From Ruegeria sp. THAF57 (GTDB lineage: Bacteria; Pseudomonadota; Alphaproteobacteria; Rhodobacterales; Rhodobacteraceae): a stretch of DNA of 64,000 nucleotides. How positions within the stretch are numbered: position 1 is the stretch's first letter; each line of letters starts with the position of its first letter. Positions 1-10,388 of the stretch are shown one piece after another. The stretch is taken from the NCBI RefSeq assembly GCF_903914075.1, contig NZ_CAIWNQ010000001.1, positions 434,001 to 498,000 on the forward strand, in the 5' to 3' direction. Position numbers and translations under genes: made by a program. Below the pieces are notes generated by a model. The model had not been told where the DNA came from, made no database searches, and worked only from the letters and a program-made list of their open reading frames with translations.

Positions 1-2073
1 GGCGTGACCTTGTTCGCCCCACGCGCCGAGATGGGACAGGGCGTGATGACCACCTGGGCTGCCCTGATCGCAGAAGAACTGGACGTGGAAATGGACGATA
101 TCCGCGTTCTGCATGGTCCTGCTGCGGCAGCCTACTATAACTCTGCTCTGGTTGGTGAAGGTCTGCCGAACAAGGGATATGACATCTCCGACTTCCAGCA
201 CAATCTGGGTGAAGCCCTTGGTGTCCTCGGCAAAACCCTCAGCTTGCAAGTCACCGGCGGCTCGACCTCGATGAAAGACGGATTTGAGCGTATGCGCGAG
301 GCCGGAGCAACCGCGCGGGAAACCTTGAAACAGGCGGCGGCGGATCGGCTGGGCGTTGACCGTGCGCAGTTGAAAACCGAAGCGGGCGTGGTGATCGCAC
401 CGGATGGCACACGCATCCCCTATACGGAACTGGCCGAAGCCGCAGGCCGGATCGACCCGCCTCATGCGGAACTGCGCGATCCATCGGACTGGCGTCTGCT
501 GGGGCAGAATCTGCCGCGCGTGGATATCGTAGGTAAAACCACCGGCACCGCCGAGTACGGCATAGACGTGCGCCCCGAAGGTCTGAAATTCGCTTCGGTT
601 CGGATGAACCCCAAGCTGGGCGGCGCGATGAACAGCTTTAACGCGAGCGCGGCCCAATCCATGCCCGGCGTTGAAATGGTCGTGGATCTGGGCAATGGCG
701 TTGCGGTTGTCGCCACCAACACATGGCTGGCCATTCAGGCGGTCGAGGCGATCGACGTCGATTGGGCCGACGCCCCCTACCCGTCTGAGACCGACGACCT
801 GTTCGCCACGATCGCCCAGGCGTTTGAAGACGCGCCGAACTCGACCATGCGCGACGATGGCGATGTGGACGTGCTGCCCGACGGCGCGACCGAGATCACC
901 GCCGAATACCGCGTGCCCTATCTGGCGCATTCCACGATGGAGCCGATGAACGCCACCGCGCTGTTCACCGGCACCAAATTGGACCTGTGGTGCGGCAATC
1001 AGGCCCCGACCCTGTTGCAAATCCGCGCCGCAAACACCGCCAACCTGGACAAGGAGGCGGTCGAAGTTCACACCACTTATCTGGGCGGCGGCTTTGGGCG
1101 GCGCGGAGAGCTGGATTTTGCGGAAATCGCCACGAAGGTCGCGATGGCCATGCCCAACGTTCCGGTCCAGACCACCTGGAGCCGCGAAGAAGATATGCGC
1201 CACGATTTCTACCGCCCCGGCGCGCTGGCGCGGATGCGGGGTGCGGTAAAGGATGGCGCGGCGGTTCTGATCGACGGCAAGGTTGCGGCCCAATCCTGCA
1301 CCCAGCAAGCTGTCGAGCGGTATACCGGTATGCCGGGCGGCGGCCCTGACAAGGTGCTGGTCGAGGGGCTGTTCAATCAACCCTATGCGGTTCCGAATTA
1401 TCGCATCAGCGGTCACATTGCCGATCTGGACGTGCCTGTGGGTTTCTGGCGTTCGGTCGGCAACAGCCATAACGGATTCTTCCACGAGACGTTCATGGAC
1501 GAGATGGCCCATGCCGCTGGCCGCGACCCGTTGGAGTTCCGTCTGGAACTGGCCAAGGCCGAATTCGCCCCGGCTGCGGGTGTTTTGCAGGCCGTAAAGG
1601 AAATGTCGGGCTGGACCGGCCAAACCCCAGATGGCGTCGGACGCGGCGTTGCGATGACCTACAGCTTTGGTACGCCAGTCGCACAAGTGATCGAAGTTGT
1701 TGACGAAGATGGCACCATCCGCATCGCTAAGGCGTGGATCGCCTGTGACGTCGGCCTCGCGCTGGACCCCGGCACGGTCAAGGCACAGATGGTCGGCGGC
1801 ATGATCTATGGACTGTCGGCGGCGGTAACGGGCGAGATTACTTTCTCGGACGGTGAAGTCGAACAGTACAACTTCCCCGACTATGACGCCCTGCGGATGC
1901 ACAACGCTCCGCTCACCGAAGTTCGGGTTCTTGAAACTAACCCCCGTCTGGGTGGTGTTGGTGAGCCTGGAACACCTCCGTCCTTGCCAGCTTTGGGAAA
2001 TGCGCTTTTTGACCTGACAGGTGAACGCGCGCGGACGCTACCCCTGATCAATCAGTTCAATCTGCTGGTTTGA
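1..2073 (+). CDS. Molybdopterin-binding subunit of an aldehyde/isoquinoline oxidoreductase-type hydroxylase (5' partial)
   Basis: This is the large (molybdenum cofactor) subunit of a xanthine-dehydrogenase-family hydroxylase, closest in pattern to the beta subunit of isoquinoline 1-oxidoreductase (IorB). Such subunits work with a small 2Fe-2S subunit, usually in the periplasm. Visible hallmarks are the glycine-rich TTYLGGGFGRR stretch about residue 355, SREEDMRHDFYRPG, and near the C-terminus GGVGEPGTPP, whose Glu is the usual catalytic base. The reading frame is open to base 1, so the start and roughly 40-60 N-terminal residues (normally including a Tat signal) lie outside the window. The electron-transfer subunit is not visible and the substrate cannot be inferred. 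Confidence 0.85.
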   Translation, partial: GVTLFAPRAEMGQGVMTTWAALIAEELDVEMDDIRVLHGPAAAAYYNSALVGEGLPNKGYDISDFQHNLGEALGVLGKTLSLQVTGGSTSMKDGFERMREAGATARETLKQAAADRLGVDRAQLKTEAGVVIAPDGTRIPYTELAEAAGRIDPPHAELRDPSDWRLLGQNLPRVDIVGKTTGTAEYGIDVRPEGLKFASVRMNPKLGGAMNSFNASAAQSMPGVEMVVDLGNGVAVVATNTWLAIQAVEAIDVDWADAPYPSETDDLFATIAQAFEDAPNSTMRDDGDVDVLPDGATEITAEYRVPYLAHSTMEPMNATALFTGTKLDLWCGNQAPTLLQIRAANTANLDKEAVEVHTTYLGGGFGRRGELDFAEIATKVAMAMPNVPVQTTWSREEDMRHDFYRPGALARMRGAVKDGAAVLIDGKVAAQSCTQQAVERYTGMPGGGPDKVLVEGLFNQPYAVPNYRISGHIADLDVPVGFWRSVGNSHNGFFHETFMDEMAHAAGRDPLEFRLELAKAEFAPAAGVLQAVKEMSGWTGQTPDGVGRGVAMTYSFGTPVAQVIEVVDEDGTIRIAKAWIACDVGLALDPGTVKAQMVGGMIYGLSAAVTGEITFSDGEVEQYNFPDYDALRMHNAPLTEVRVLETNPRLGGVGEPGTPPSLPALGNALFDLTGERARTLPLINQFNLLV

Positions 2074-2119
2074 TCGCGTTGCGCCGGTCTGGTTCTTCCC
2101 TCCCGGACCGGCGCACGAA

Positions 2120-2899
2120 TTACGCGCTCTGCTGGATGAGCCTCGCGCCGGACCCTTCAGACCAAGCATGAACGGCTGCTCCGAACGCTTTGAACAATGG
2201 GCGCGACACGGGATCGTTTTCAGCATCCCATTCCGGGTGCCATTGAACCGACAGGGTAAAACCCGGCGCATCCTTAACATAGATCGCCTCTGGCGTCCCG
2301 TCCGGCGCATGGCCTTCAATCACGATCCTATGTCCCACGGTTTTGATACCCTGCCCATGCAGCGTGTTTGTCATCACCTCACAAGCGCCCATAAGTCGGT
2401 GGAACACACCACCATCGGACAGGGTCACGATATGGCGCAGCGCGAATTTCTCCTCCAGTGTTCCATCGGGCGGCATACGGTGGTTCATCCGACCAGGCAG
2501 CTCGCGGATTTCCGGATACAACGTCCCGCCCATTGCGACGTTGACCTCTTGAAACCCCCGGCAGATTCCAAAGAACGGCTGCCCTCGCTCGACGCAGGCT
2601 CGCACCAACGGCAGGGTGATCGCGTCACGGGCACGGTCAAATTCACCATGTGCTTCAGTCTCGGGTTCACCGTATTCTTCCGGGTGCACGTTGGGCCGAC
2701 CACCCGTCAGTAGAAAGCCGTCGCACACCTCAAGCAATTCCTCGACCGAGACATAACGCGGATCAGCCGGGATCAGCAGCGGCAGACAGCCCGACACGTT
2801 CGCCACGGCTTCAGAATTCATCGTCCCGCCCGCATGGGTCGGGTATTCATCGTTCATAAGGTAAGAGTTGCCGATGATACCGACGACGGGCCGAGACAT
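2120..2899 (-). CDS. Gamma-glutamyl-gamma-aminobutyrate hydrolase-like class I glutamine amidotransferase (peptidase C26)
   Basis: A 259-residue cytoplasmic protein of the PuuD/peptidase C26 family, which hydrolyses gamma-glutamyl amides such as gamma-glutamyl-GABA in putrescine breakdown. The nucleophile elbow FGICRGFQ (Cys about 112) and the His of SVQWHPEWD near residue 222 form the expected catalytic pair, and an early TGGRPNVHPEEYG segment matches the family. It lies downstream of the GlcG-like gene on the same strand with a gap of about 200 bases, so co-transcription is possible but not shown. No other polyamine genes are nearby, so the true substrate is open. Confidence 0.8.
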   Translation of the reverse strand: MSRPVVGIIGNSYLMNDEYPTHAGGTMNSEAVANVSGCLPLLIPADPRYVSVEELLEVCDGFLLTGGRPNVHPEEYGEPETEAHGEFDRARDAITLPLVRACVERGQPFFGICRGFQEVNVAMGGTLYPEIRELPGRMNHRMPPDGTLEEKFALRHIVTLSDGGVFHRLMGACEVMTNTLHGQGIKTVGHRIVIEGHAPDGTPEAIYVKDAPGFTLSVQWHPEWDAENDPVSRPLFKAFGAAVHAWSEGSGARLIQQSA

Positions 2900-3103
2900 T
2901 CCGTTTTCCTAATCTGTTGCGCGTTTCACGAAAGCTATCCGCAGGGTCAAAAGCGTGCAATAGCACACCCCCTGTGTATCAGCGCAAGTACTTGTTCAAC
3001 CCTGCACATTGGGGCACCTGCGACGGCACTTGCCCATTTCTTCGTCGTTCCGCGAACTCCGCAGATCAAAGAGCATCTGCTGCTCGCGGAAAATTTCAAC
3101 CAA

Positions 3104-3529
3104 TCAGACTTCGCCGACCAGACCAGCAGCCTCAATCCCAGCCATCGCCGCAACCGCATCATTGTCCGAGGTATCGCCAGTCACGCCAACAGCCCCAATC
3201 ACAGCGCCCTTCTTATCGCGCAGCAACACGCCGCCCGGAACCGGGACGACCTGTCCCCCATACACTCCGTTCACGGCGGCCATGAAATAAGCCTGCGCCT
3301 CGGCCCGCGCCATCTGCGCCGTACCCGCCATGCCCAGCATGACCGAGCCATAGGCCTTGCCCTGCGCAATCGCAAAACGACCCGGCGCAGCACCATCTTC
3401 GCGTTCAAACGCGATAACATGCCCGCCGGCATCCAGAACCACAACCGAAAGCGGTTTCAATTCCAACTCACGGCCCTTTTCCAAAGCCTTGCGCACAATG
3501 GTGCGCGCCTTACGCAATGTAACAACCAT
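3104..3529 (-). CDS. GlcG/HbpS family heme-binding-like protein (DUF336)
   Basis: A 141-residue protein of the GlcG/HbpS (DUF336) family. The family includes the heme-binding HbpS of Streptomyces and GlcG of the E. coli glycolate operon, whose biochemical role is unsettled. The diagnostic C-terminal segments VPVPGGVLLRD and GAVGVTGDTSDNDA are present, and the length is normal. It starts 82 bases downstream of malate synthase G on the same strand, echoing the glcG-glcB pairing of the E. coli glc operon. A role linked to glycolate or glyoxylate use is therefore inferred from context. No signal peptide is evident. Confidence 0.8.
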   Translation of the reverse strand: MVVTLRKARTIVRKALEKGRELELKPLSVVVLDAGGHVIAFEREDGAAPGRFAIAQGKAYGSVMLGMAGTAQMARAEAQAYFMAAVNGVYGGQVVPVPGGVLLRDKKGAVIGAVGVTGDTSDNDAVAAMAGIEAAGLVGEV

Positions 3530-3572
3530 CCCTGATCCCTTTCATCTGGCTAAAAATATCCTCGGGGGAGCG

Positions 3573-3595
3573 CGAGGGGGCAGACAGCCCCCTCG
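3573..3595. repeat. Perfect extragenic hairpin between glcB and the glcG-like gene
   Basis: The sequence cgagggggc (3573-3581) is followed by a 5-base loop and gccccctcg (3587-3595), a perfect 9 bp stem. The adjoining ctcgggggagcg (from 3561) shares the GC-rich character and could pair alternatively. On the transcribed minus strand no U tract directly follows, so this is not a canonical intrinsic terminator. It may stabilise the upstream mRNA end or be a copy of an extragenic palindrome. Confidence 0.5.
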
Positions 3596-3611
3596 TTCCC
3601 GCCGTACCCAC

Positions 3612-5747
3612 TCACGCCAGGCTGGCTTTCAGCTCCAAACGGCGGGCGTGCAGGACCGGCTCGGTATAGCCCGAGGGCTGCACCCGACCTTTGAAAACCA
3701 GATCACAGGCCGCTTGAAACGCAATACCGTCAAAATCAGGAGCCATCGGGCGGTAGCTTGGGTCGCCCTCATTCTGACGATCCACCACGGCGGCCATCTT
3801 CTGCATCGCGGCCATCACCTGTGCCTCGCTGACCACATCATGATGCAGCCAATTGGCTAGCGCCTGAGACGAAATCCGGCAGGTCGCGCGGTCTTCCATC
3901 AGGCCGATATCGTTGATGTCGGGCACTTTCGAACAGCCCACCCCCTGATCGACCCAGCGCACCACATAACCAAGAATGCCTTGCGCGTTGTTCTCGACCT
4001 CACGCGTGATTTCATCATCGCTCAGATTGCGGCCTCCCAGCAACGGCACGGTAAGCAGATCATCCAGAGTGCCCCGTGCACCGCCTGCGGCCAGTTCGTC
4101 CTGACGGGCCAAAACGTCGACCTTATGGTAATGCGTGGCGTGCAGGGTCGCAGCGGTCGGTGACGGCACCCAAGCGCAGGTTGCGCCGGATTTCGGATGG
4201 CCGATCTTCTGATCCAGCATGTCCCCCATCCGGTCGGGCATCGCCCACATACCTTTGCCGATCTGCGCCTTGCCCTTCAGGCCACAAGCCAAACCGATAT
4301 CGACATTGCGATCCTCATAAGACGCAATCCACGGCGTCACCTTCATATCGCCCTTTGGCAACATCGGGCCCGCCTCGATCGAGGTGTGAATCTCATCCCC
4401 CGTGCGGTCCAGAAAGCCGGTATTGATAAAGGCGACGCGCGACTTCGCAGCGCGAATACATTCCCGCAGGTTGGCCGAGGTGCGGCGTTCCTCATCCATG
4501 ATGCCCAGCTTGACGGTGTTGCGCGGCAGGCCAAGGATGTCTTCGACCATATCGAAAATCTCGACCGCAAAGGCCACTTCGGCGGGGCCGTGCATCTTGG
4601 GCTTGACCACATAGACCGACCCCTTGACCGAGTTCCCGCCCTCACGCTGAAGGTCATGCATCGCAATCAGCGTGGTGCAGAGCGCGTCCATCAGGCCCTC
4701 GCCAATCTCATTGCCATCACCGTCCAGAACGGCCGGATTAGTCATCAAGTGACCCACATTTCGGATCAACATCAGCGAACGGCCTTTTAGTACGTCCTGT
4801 TCGCCGCCTGCGGTGATATAGGTCAGGTCGTCAGACAGCTTCCGAGTGAAGGTCGTGCCTCCCTTGGTCACCTCTTCGGCCAGATCGCCTTTCATCAGAC
4901 CCAGCCAGTTGCCATAGGCCACGACCTTATCCTCGGCATCCACACAAGCGACCGAGTCCTCGCAGTCCATGATGGTAGACAGCGCCGATTCCAGATGAAC
5001 ATCGGCAATCCCAGCCGGATCAGCCGCGCCAATGTTGCTCGAGGCATCGACGACAATTTTCACATGCAGGCCGTTGTTCTTCAGCAGAACGAAATCGGGC
5101 TTCTCAGCCTCAACGCCAAAGCCCACAAACGCCGATGGGTCGGCCAGCGCGGGTACCAGCGCGCCGCCTTCGACGCGCAGTTTGGGCACATCGGCCCACG
5201 ACCCTGCGGCCAGCGGCACAGCATCATCCAGAAAGCCTTTGGCCCATGCAATCACACGGGCACCGCGCGCTTCGTCATATCCTCCTGCAGAAGGCAGATC
5301 GCCCATGGCGTCGGTGCCGTACAGGGCATCATACAGGCTGCCCCAACGTGCGTTGGCGGCGTTCAGCGCAAAGCGGGCATTGGTGATTGGCACAACCAAT
5401 TGCGGGCCGGGCGTTGAAGCTATCTCGGGGTCGACATTGGCGGTTTCGATCTGGAAATCTTCGCCTTCTTCGACCAGATAGCCGATCTCACGCAGGAAGG
5501 CTTGATAGGCGTCGGCGTCGTGATCCTGACCTTTGCGGTCCACGTGCCATGCGTCGATCCGGCCCTGAAGCTCTTCTCGTTTGGCTAGAAAGTCTCGGTT
5601 CTTCGGCCCCAGCTCGGCTACCATCCGCGACAGACCATCCCAGAACGTATCGGCGGATACACCGGTTCCCGGCAGGGCCTTGCCCTCGATGAATTCGGCC
5701 AGAATCGTATCGACCTGAAGTCCGCTGCGTGCCTGTCTGCTGCTCAT
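3612..5747 (-). CDS. glcB: Malate synthase G
   Basis: Condenses glyoxylate with acetyl-CoA to malate, the second step of the glyoxylate bypass and of glycolate use. The protein has 711 residues, the usual size of the monomeric G isoform (about 720). It carries typical segments: the Mg-binding [11 protein letters not shown] region, [12 protein letters not shown], and [14 protein letters not shown] with catalytic Glu/Arg. An in-frame ATG six codons upstream (5765) exists, but the internal ATG at 5747 has a good GGAGAG ribosome site 7 bases before it and fits the family N-terminus, so it is preferred. It probably leads an operon with the GlcG-like gene and is divergent from pepN. Confidence 0.95.
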   Translation of the reverse strand: MSSRQARSGLQVDTILAEFIEGKALPGTGVSADTFWDGLSRMVAELGPKNRDFLAKREELQGRIDAWHVDRKGQDHDADAYQAFLREIGYLVEEGEDFQIETANVDPEIASTPGPQLVVPITNARFALNAANARWGSLYDALYGTDAMGDLPSAGGYDEARGARVIAWAKGFLDDAVPLAAGSWADVPKLRVEGGALVPALADPSAFVGFGVEAEKPDFVLLKNNGLHVKIVVDASSNIGAADPAGIADVHLESALSTIMDCEDSVACVDAEDKVVAYGNWLGLMKGDLAEEVTKGGTTFTRKLSDDLTYITAGGEQDVLKGRSLMLIRNVGHLMTNPAVLDGDGNEIGEGLMDALCTTLIAMHDLQREGGNSVKGSVYVVKPKMHGPAEVAFAVEIFDMVEDILGLPRNTVKLGIMDEERRTSANLRECIRAAKSRVAFINTGFLDRTGDEIHTSIEAGPMLPKGDMKVTPWIASYEDRNVDIGLACGLKGKAQIGKGMWAMPDRMGDMLDQKIGHPKSGATCAWVPSPTAATLHATHYHKVDVLARQDELAAGGARGTLDDLLTVPLLGGRNLSDDEITREVENNAQGILGYVVRWVDQGVGCSKVPDINDIGLMEDRATCRISSQALANWLHHDVVSEAQVMAAMQKMAAVVDRQNEGDPSYRPMAPDFDGIAFQAACDLVFKGRVQPSGYTEPVLHARRLELKASLA

Positions 5748-5951
5748 TTGGTGTCTCTCCGCCATTGTGCGCCATTGTATGCAGCCAGCATTTAGGCCGA
5801 TTGTTTCCGATAGGCAACTTTCGACGTCACATTTAAAGCCTTCGGCGTTGCACGAAGCTGCTTCAAATACGACAAGGCAATGAAGCCGCGGTTGCAGCCC
5901 ATCGCCTCAGACCATAACGTCGCGCCAGTTATCAAATGATGCGAGGTCCCG

Positions 5952-8504
5952 ATGCGCGACGCTGCCCCCCAAACGATCTACCTGAAAGACTACACGCCAT
6001 TCGGCTACATCGTGGATAGCGTGCATCTGACCTTTGATCTGGCGGCCCATGCGACCCGCGTGACCGCGCGCATTGCGTTCCGCCCCAACCCCGAGGCGAC
6101 GGACCCCACATTCTTCTTGCACGGCGAAGACCTGACCCTGATACGCGCGACCATTGACGGCGTCGATGTCACGCCCGAGATCACCGACAAGGGCCTGACC
6201 GCCCCCGCCCCCGATGCGCCCTTCATCTGGGAGGCCGAGGTTGAGATCGACCCCGGCAACAACACCGCGCTTGAGGGGCTTTATATGTCGAACGGCATGT
6301 ACTGCACCCAGTGCGAGGCCGAAGGGTTCCGCAAGATCACGTATTACCCCGACCGGCCCGATGTGATGTCCACCTTTACCGTGCGCATCAATGGCGATCT
6401 TCCGGTATTGCTGTCCAACGGCAACCCAAGCGGCAAGGGCGACGGATGGGCCGAATGGACCGACCCATGGCCCAAACCTGCCTATTTGTTCGCGCTCGTC
6501 GCGGGCGATCTGATCGCGCATCCCGGCCAGTTCACCACCATGTCGGGCCGGGACATCGAACTGAACCTCTGGGTCCGTCCCGGCGACGAAGGCAAATGCG
6601 CCTTCGGCATGGAGGCGCTGAAAAAGTCGATGAAATGGGATGAGGACGTCTATGGCCGCGAATACGATCTGGACGTGTTCAACATCGTCGCCGTGGACGA
6701 TTTCAACATGGGCGCGATGGAGAACAAGGGGCTGAACATCTTCAACTCCTCCGCAGTTCTGGCCAGCCCCGAGACCTCAACCGACATGAATTTCGAACGG
6801 ATCGAGGCGATCATTGCCCATGAGTATTTTCACAATTGGACCGGCAACCGCATCACCTGCCGCGACTGGTTCCAACTGTGCCTGAAAGAGGGGCTGACCG
6901 TGTTCCGCGATGCGCAGTTCACCTCAGACATGCGATCAGCCCCGGTGAAACGCATCCACGACGCCATTGACCTGCGCGCACGGCAATTCCCCGAGGACAA
7001 CGGGCCTTTGTCCCATCCGGTTCGACCCGAAAGCTTTCAGGAAATCAACAACTTTTACACCGCCACCGTCTATGAAAAAGGCGCTGAAGTCATCGGGATG
7101 CTAAAACGGCTGGTCGGGGATAAGGCGTACGCGAAGGCGCTGGACTTGTATTTTGATCGTCACGACGGTCAGGCCTGCACCATCGAAGACTGGATCAAAG
7201 TGTTCGAGGATACGACGGGCCGTGATCTGTCACAGTTCAAACGCTGGTACAGCCAATCCGGCACCCCCCGCGTGACCGTGGCCGAGGATTGGGCCGACGG
7301 CACCTATACTTTGACCCTGTCGCAACGCACCGAACCCACGCCGGGGCAGGACGAAAAGCTGCCTCAGGTGATCCCGGTTGCCTTGGGCTTGTTGGGCCCT
7401 AACGGGGATGAGGTCCGCGCGACCGAGGTGCTGGAACTGACAGAGGCCAGCCAGAGCTTTACCTTCACAGGGCTGGCCGCCAAACCGACGGCTTCGATCC
7501 TGAGGGATTTCTCGGCCCCGGTCATTCTTGAACAAGATCAGAGCAATAGCGAACGCGCCTTCCTGCTGGCCCATGACACGGACCCGTTCAACCGCTGGCA
7601 GGCCGGGCGTTCGTTGGCCGAAGACACTCTGTTGGCGATGATCCAAACCGGCGCGTCGCCTGATTCCGACTATCTTGACGGGCTGCTGGCCGTGCTGCGC
7701 GATCGTGATCTTGACCCGGCCTATCGTGCACTGATGTTGGGCCTGCCGACACAATCGGAACTGGCGGCAGCTCTGCACGAACGCGGTGTAACACCTGATC
7801 CAATGACGATCTGGACCGCCATAGAAACCCTGCGGCAGGTCACGGCGCAACACGTGCAGGACTTGCTGCCGCGCCTGCACAGCGAAACCATGATTGATGC
7901 GCCCTTTAGTCCTGACGCCGATCAATCAGGCAAGCGTGCACTGGGTGGGGCGGCACTGGCGCTGACCACGCGATTGGACAGCGGAGCCAAGGCCGCTGAC
8001 AGCTATGAGACCGCCGACAACATGACCCTGCAACTTTCCGCCCTATCCTACCTTTTGCGCGCTGGCAAAGGTGAGGCTGAGTTGACCGCCTTCTACGATC
8101 AGTGGAAGCACGATCGGCTTGTGGTGGACAAATGGTTCGGTCTACAGGTCGCTATGGCCGCGCCTGAATCCACTGCGGATGTGGCACGCAAACTAACCAA
8201 GCATCCGGATTTCAACTGGAAAAACCCCAACCGATTCCGCGCGGTCATGGGGTCTTTGGCGATGAACCACGCAGGCTTCCACCGCGGAGACGGCGCTGGG
8301 TATGCGTTGCTGGCCGACTGGCTGATCAAGCTGGACCCGGTCAACCCGCAGACTACTGCAAGGATGTGCTCGGCCTTTCAGACTTGGAAACGCTATGACG
8401 CGGACCGTCAGGACCTGATCCGCACACATCTGAGGCGCATTGCAGATACAGCGGACTTGTCGCGCGATACGACCGAAATGGTCTCGCGTATTCTGGGCGC
8501 ATGA
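5952..8504 (+). CDS. pepN: Aminopeptidase N (M1 family zinc metallopeptidase)
   Basis: A cytosolic aminopeptidase that removes N-terminal residues from peptides. The 850 residues match the E. coli PepN class. The exopeptidase motif GAMEN is at 254-258 and the zinc site HEYFH at 290-294, with the third ligand Glu at about 313 (LKEGLTVFRD). The start ATG follows a GAGGT ribosome site. The stop codon overlaps the start of the next gene in an ATGA tetranucleotide, so the two are translationally coupled. Confidence 0.95.
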   Translation: MRDAAPQTIYLKDYTPFGYIVDSVHLTFDLAAHATRVTARIAFRPNPEATDPTFFLHGEDLTLIRATIDGVDVTPEITDKGLTAPAPDAPFIWEAEVEIDPGNNTALEGLYMSNGMYCTQCEAEGFRKITYYPDRPDVMSTFTVRINGDLPVLLSNGNPSGKGDGWAEWTDPWPKPAYLFALVAGDLIAHPGQFTTMSGRDIELNLWVRPGDEGKCAFGMEALKKSMKWDEDVYGREYDLDVFNIVAVDDFNMGAMENKGLNIFNSSAVLASPETSTDMNFERIEAIIAHEYFHNWTGNRITCRDWFQLCLKEGLTVFRDAQFTSDMRSAPVKRIHDAIDLRARQFPEDNGPLSHPVRPESFQEINNFYTATVYEKGAEVIGMLKRLVGDKAYAKALDLYFDRHDGQACTIEDWIKVFEDTTGRDLSQFKRWYSQSGTPRVTVAEDWADGTYTLTLSQRTEPTPGQDEKLPQVIPVALGLLGPNGDEVRATEVLELTEASQSFTFTGLAAKPTASILRDFSAPVILEQDQSNSERAFLLAHDTDPFNRWQAGRSLAEDTLLAMIQTGASPDSDYLDGLLAVLRDRDLDPAYRALMLGLPTQSELAAALHERGVTPDPMTIWTAIETLRQVTAQHVQDLLPRLHSETMIDAPFSPDADQSGKRALGGAALALTTRLDSGAKAADSYETADNMTLQLSALSYLLRAGKGEAELTAFYDQWKHDRLVVDKWFGLQVAMAAPESTADVARKLTKHPDFNWKNPNRFRAVMGSLAMNHAGFHRGDGAGYALLADWLIKLDPVNPQTTARMCSAFQTWKRYDADRQDLIRTHLRRIADTADLSRDTTEMVSRILGA

Positions 8505-8929
8505 CACCGTTCACTTATACACGTCACAACCGAACACCCCGGACGGTCGTGATCCTGATCCTTGTGTATGCGGCATTGATTTCGCTGGTGATCCTGTTTG
8601 ACGCCGTCTGGTGGCTGATTGGCTTGCTGGCGCTTCCAACGCTGCCGGCCCTTTGGGACGTTGTACGGGATACAAGCGCGGGCCTGTCGCTTGATCAGAA
8701 CAAGCTGAATTGGTTCACCGGCAACCGAACAGCCGAGGTGAAATTGTCGGAAATTGACTATGTCCGCTTTGACACCCGCTGGGATTTTTCCGTGCGCGTT
8801 TCGTTGATTACGATCTCGGGAAAACGAATTCGGCTGCCGGATGAGTCGATCCCCCCACACGCAGAGTTTGAGTCCATCTTTGAGCAGGCTGGGATCCGAG
8901 TGGAACGGCATCACTTCAGTGTATTCTGA
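8501..8929 (+). CDS. Small membrane protein of unknown function coupled to pepN
   Basis: A 142-residue protein I do not recognise. Two closely spaced hydrophobic segments (about residues 17-34 and 37-50, with VVILILVYAALISLVILF) suggest a membrane hairpin. The remainder is a soluble domain rich in beta-like patterns (ISGKRIRLPDESI) that resembles the PH-like domains found in small bacterial membrane proteins, although I cannot confirm that. The ATGA overlap with pepN indicates co-expression. Confidence 0.75.
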   Translation: MTPFTYTRHNRTPRTVVILILVYAALISLVILFDAVWWLIGLLALPTLPALWDVVRDTSAGLSLDQNKLNWFTGNRTAEVKLSEIDYVRFDTRWDFSVRVSLITISGKRIRLPDESIPPHAEFESIFEQAGIRVERHHFSVF

Positions 8930-9060
8930 CAGCAATACCGGGAAAAAAGTCTCACTGTTCACCAAAACGACACAAATACTCCCCCAAATCTTGAATTTGA
9001 TGCAAATTCCAGAGAAGCTTGGTTCCTAAGTTACCAGTTTTTACAGTTCCGAGTTTCACC

Positions 9061-10317
9061 ATGTTACGGTTGTTCCGCACCTCTTCATCCAATGCACAGG
9101 CTTCTTCTCTGACGATGCCGTCCGACATGGCGTTTTCGCCTGAGGTCGCTGCGGCAATGCCTGATCAGGGGCAGTTGAATATCCCTGTAGCAGAGCTTCA
9201 GGCCGAAGATCTGGTGGGGCGCAAGACGATCGAATCCGGGCGTCATCTGGCGCGTCAGGGACGCTGGTCCGAGCTGTCGCGGCAAATGCGAGCCGCGGAC
9301 GATGCTCGGGAGTCGGCGCCTGACGGTATGCCGATCGCAGACCTTCTGGCCTTTGGTGCCCGCGCCGACGTCGTTTTGGCGGTCGAGCACGCGCTTTCTG
9401 ATTGGAAAGCGCTGTCTGACTACGACGTGCTGTGTGGCATTTCCGAACTGGAAGATGAAATGCGCGATCACGAAGGCGATCCGATGATCGCGTTGGTTGT
9501 TGCTCTTGCGCATATTGATCTGGCCTGGGCATGGCGCGGAACGTCCACGGGCACCAAATTGCCGCCCCTGCACCAATCGCGCTGCGCTGCACATTTCGAC
9601 CGGGCGGCAGCAATCCTTCCGAAATGCCGCGAGGCCGCGCCCGAAAGCCCGCTGGTTGCTGCGGCTGACTGCGCTCTGCTGGCCGGGCAACGTAAGTCGA
9701 ACATCCGGGTGGCCGACAAATACGAGCGTCTGATTACTCTGGACCCGCACAATCAGCGTCACATGCGTGCTATGGGCACACACCTGCTGCCGCGTTGGTT
9801 CGGCAGCTATGAAGAGCTTGAGGTTCAGGCCCTTCGCAACGCCGCACGGACACACGAAATCTGGGGTGCTGGCGGGTATACCTGGGCGCAGTTCGACGCG
9901 ATTGCCCTTGATCCGGAGGCATGTGCCCGGCTGGACGTGGAATATTTCCTGGAAGGGCTGCGTGACATCCTGCGTCAACGCCCCGATCAGGAGACCGTCA
10001 ATATGTTGGCCGCTTATTGCGCCATCACCATTCAGAACGGGCGTGGCCTGAACGAAAAGGCTGATGAAGTACGCGCGCAAATTCATGAGGCCGCGAACTG
10101 GCTGATCCGCGATCACATGACCGAGCTGCATCCGTTGATCTGGGCGCATGCTGCGAATGGGTTCAACAACTCGGTCCGCATCACCTCGCCCGAGAGGTTT
10201 GCGGCGCGTGGTCACCGCGATGCCCTGCGTGCGATTGGCGATTTGTTCCGTGAAGAATTGCGCAGCGGCATGGACGTCACCTTTACGCCTTCGGGTCTGC
10301 ACCTGTCAGGTCACTGA
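9061..10317 (+). CDS. Conserved hypothetical protein, helix-rich
   Basis: A 418-residue predicted soluble protein with no motif I recognise. The composition is rich in Ala, Arg, Asp and Trp with many amphipathic helical stretches, compatible with a helical-repeat fold, but no clear TPR consensus is seen. The ATG at 9061 is preferred over the in-frame TTG at 9019 because the intervening residues look unconstrained, although neither has a strong ribosome site. It stands alone between the pepN pair and gatB on the same strand. Confidence 0.75.
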   Translation: MLRLFRTSSSNAQASSLTMPSDMAFSPEVAAAMPDQGQLNIPVAELQAEDLVGRKTIESGRHLARQGRWSELSRQMRAADDARESAPDGMPIADLLAFGARADVVLAVEHALSDWKALSDYDVLCGISELEDEMRDHEGDPMIALVVALAHIDLAWAWRGTSTGTKLPPLHQSRCAAHFDRAAAILPKCREAAPESPLVAAADCALLAGQRKSNIRVADKYERLITLDPHNQRHMRAMGTHLLPRWFGSYEELEVQALRNAARTHEIWGAGGYTWAQFDAIALDPEACARLDVEYFLEGLRDILRQRPDQETVNMLAAYCAITIQNGRGLNEKADEVRAQIHEAANWLIRDHMTELHPLIWAHAANGFNNSVRITSPERFAARGHRDALRAIGDLFREELRSGMDVTFTPSGLHLSGH

Positions 10318-10388
10318 TTCCCCCTTGCTCCTTTGGCGCAGCGCGCCTAATACGCAGGCTTAGACTTCTGCGGAAATAGAGGCGCGCC

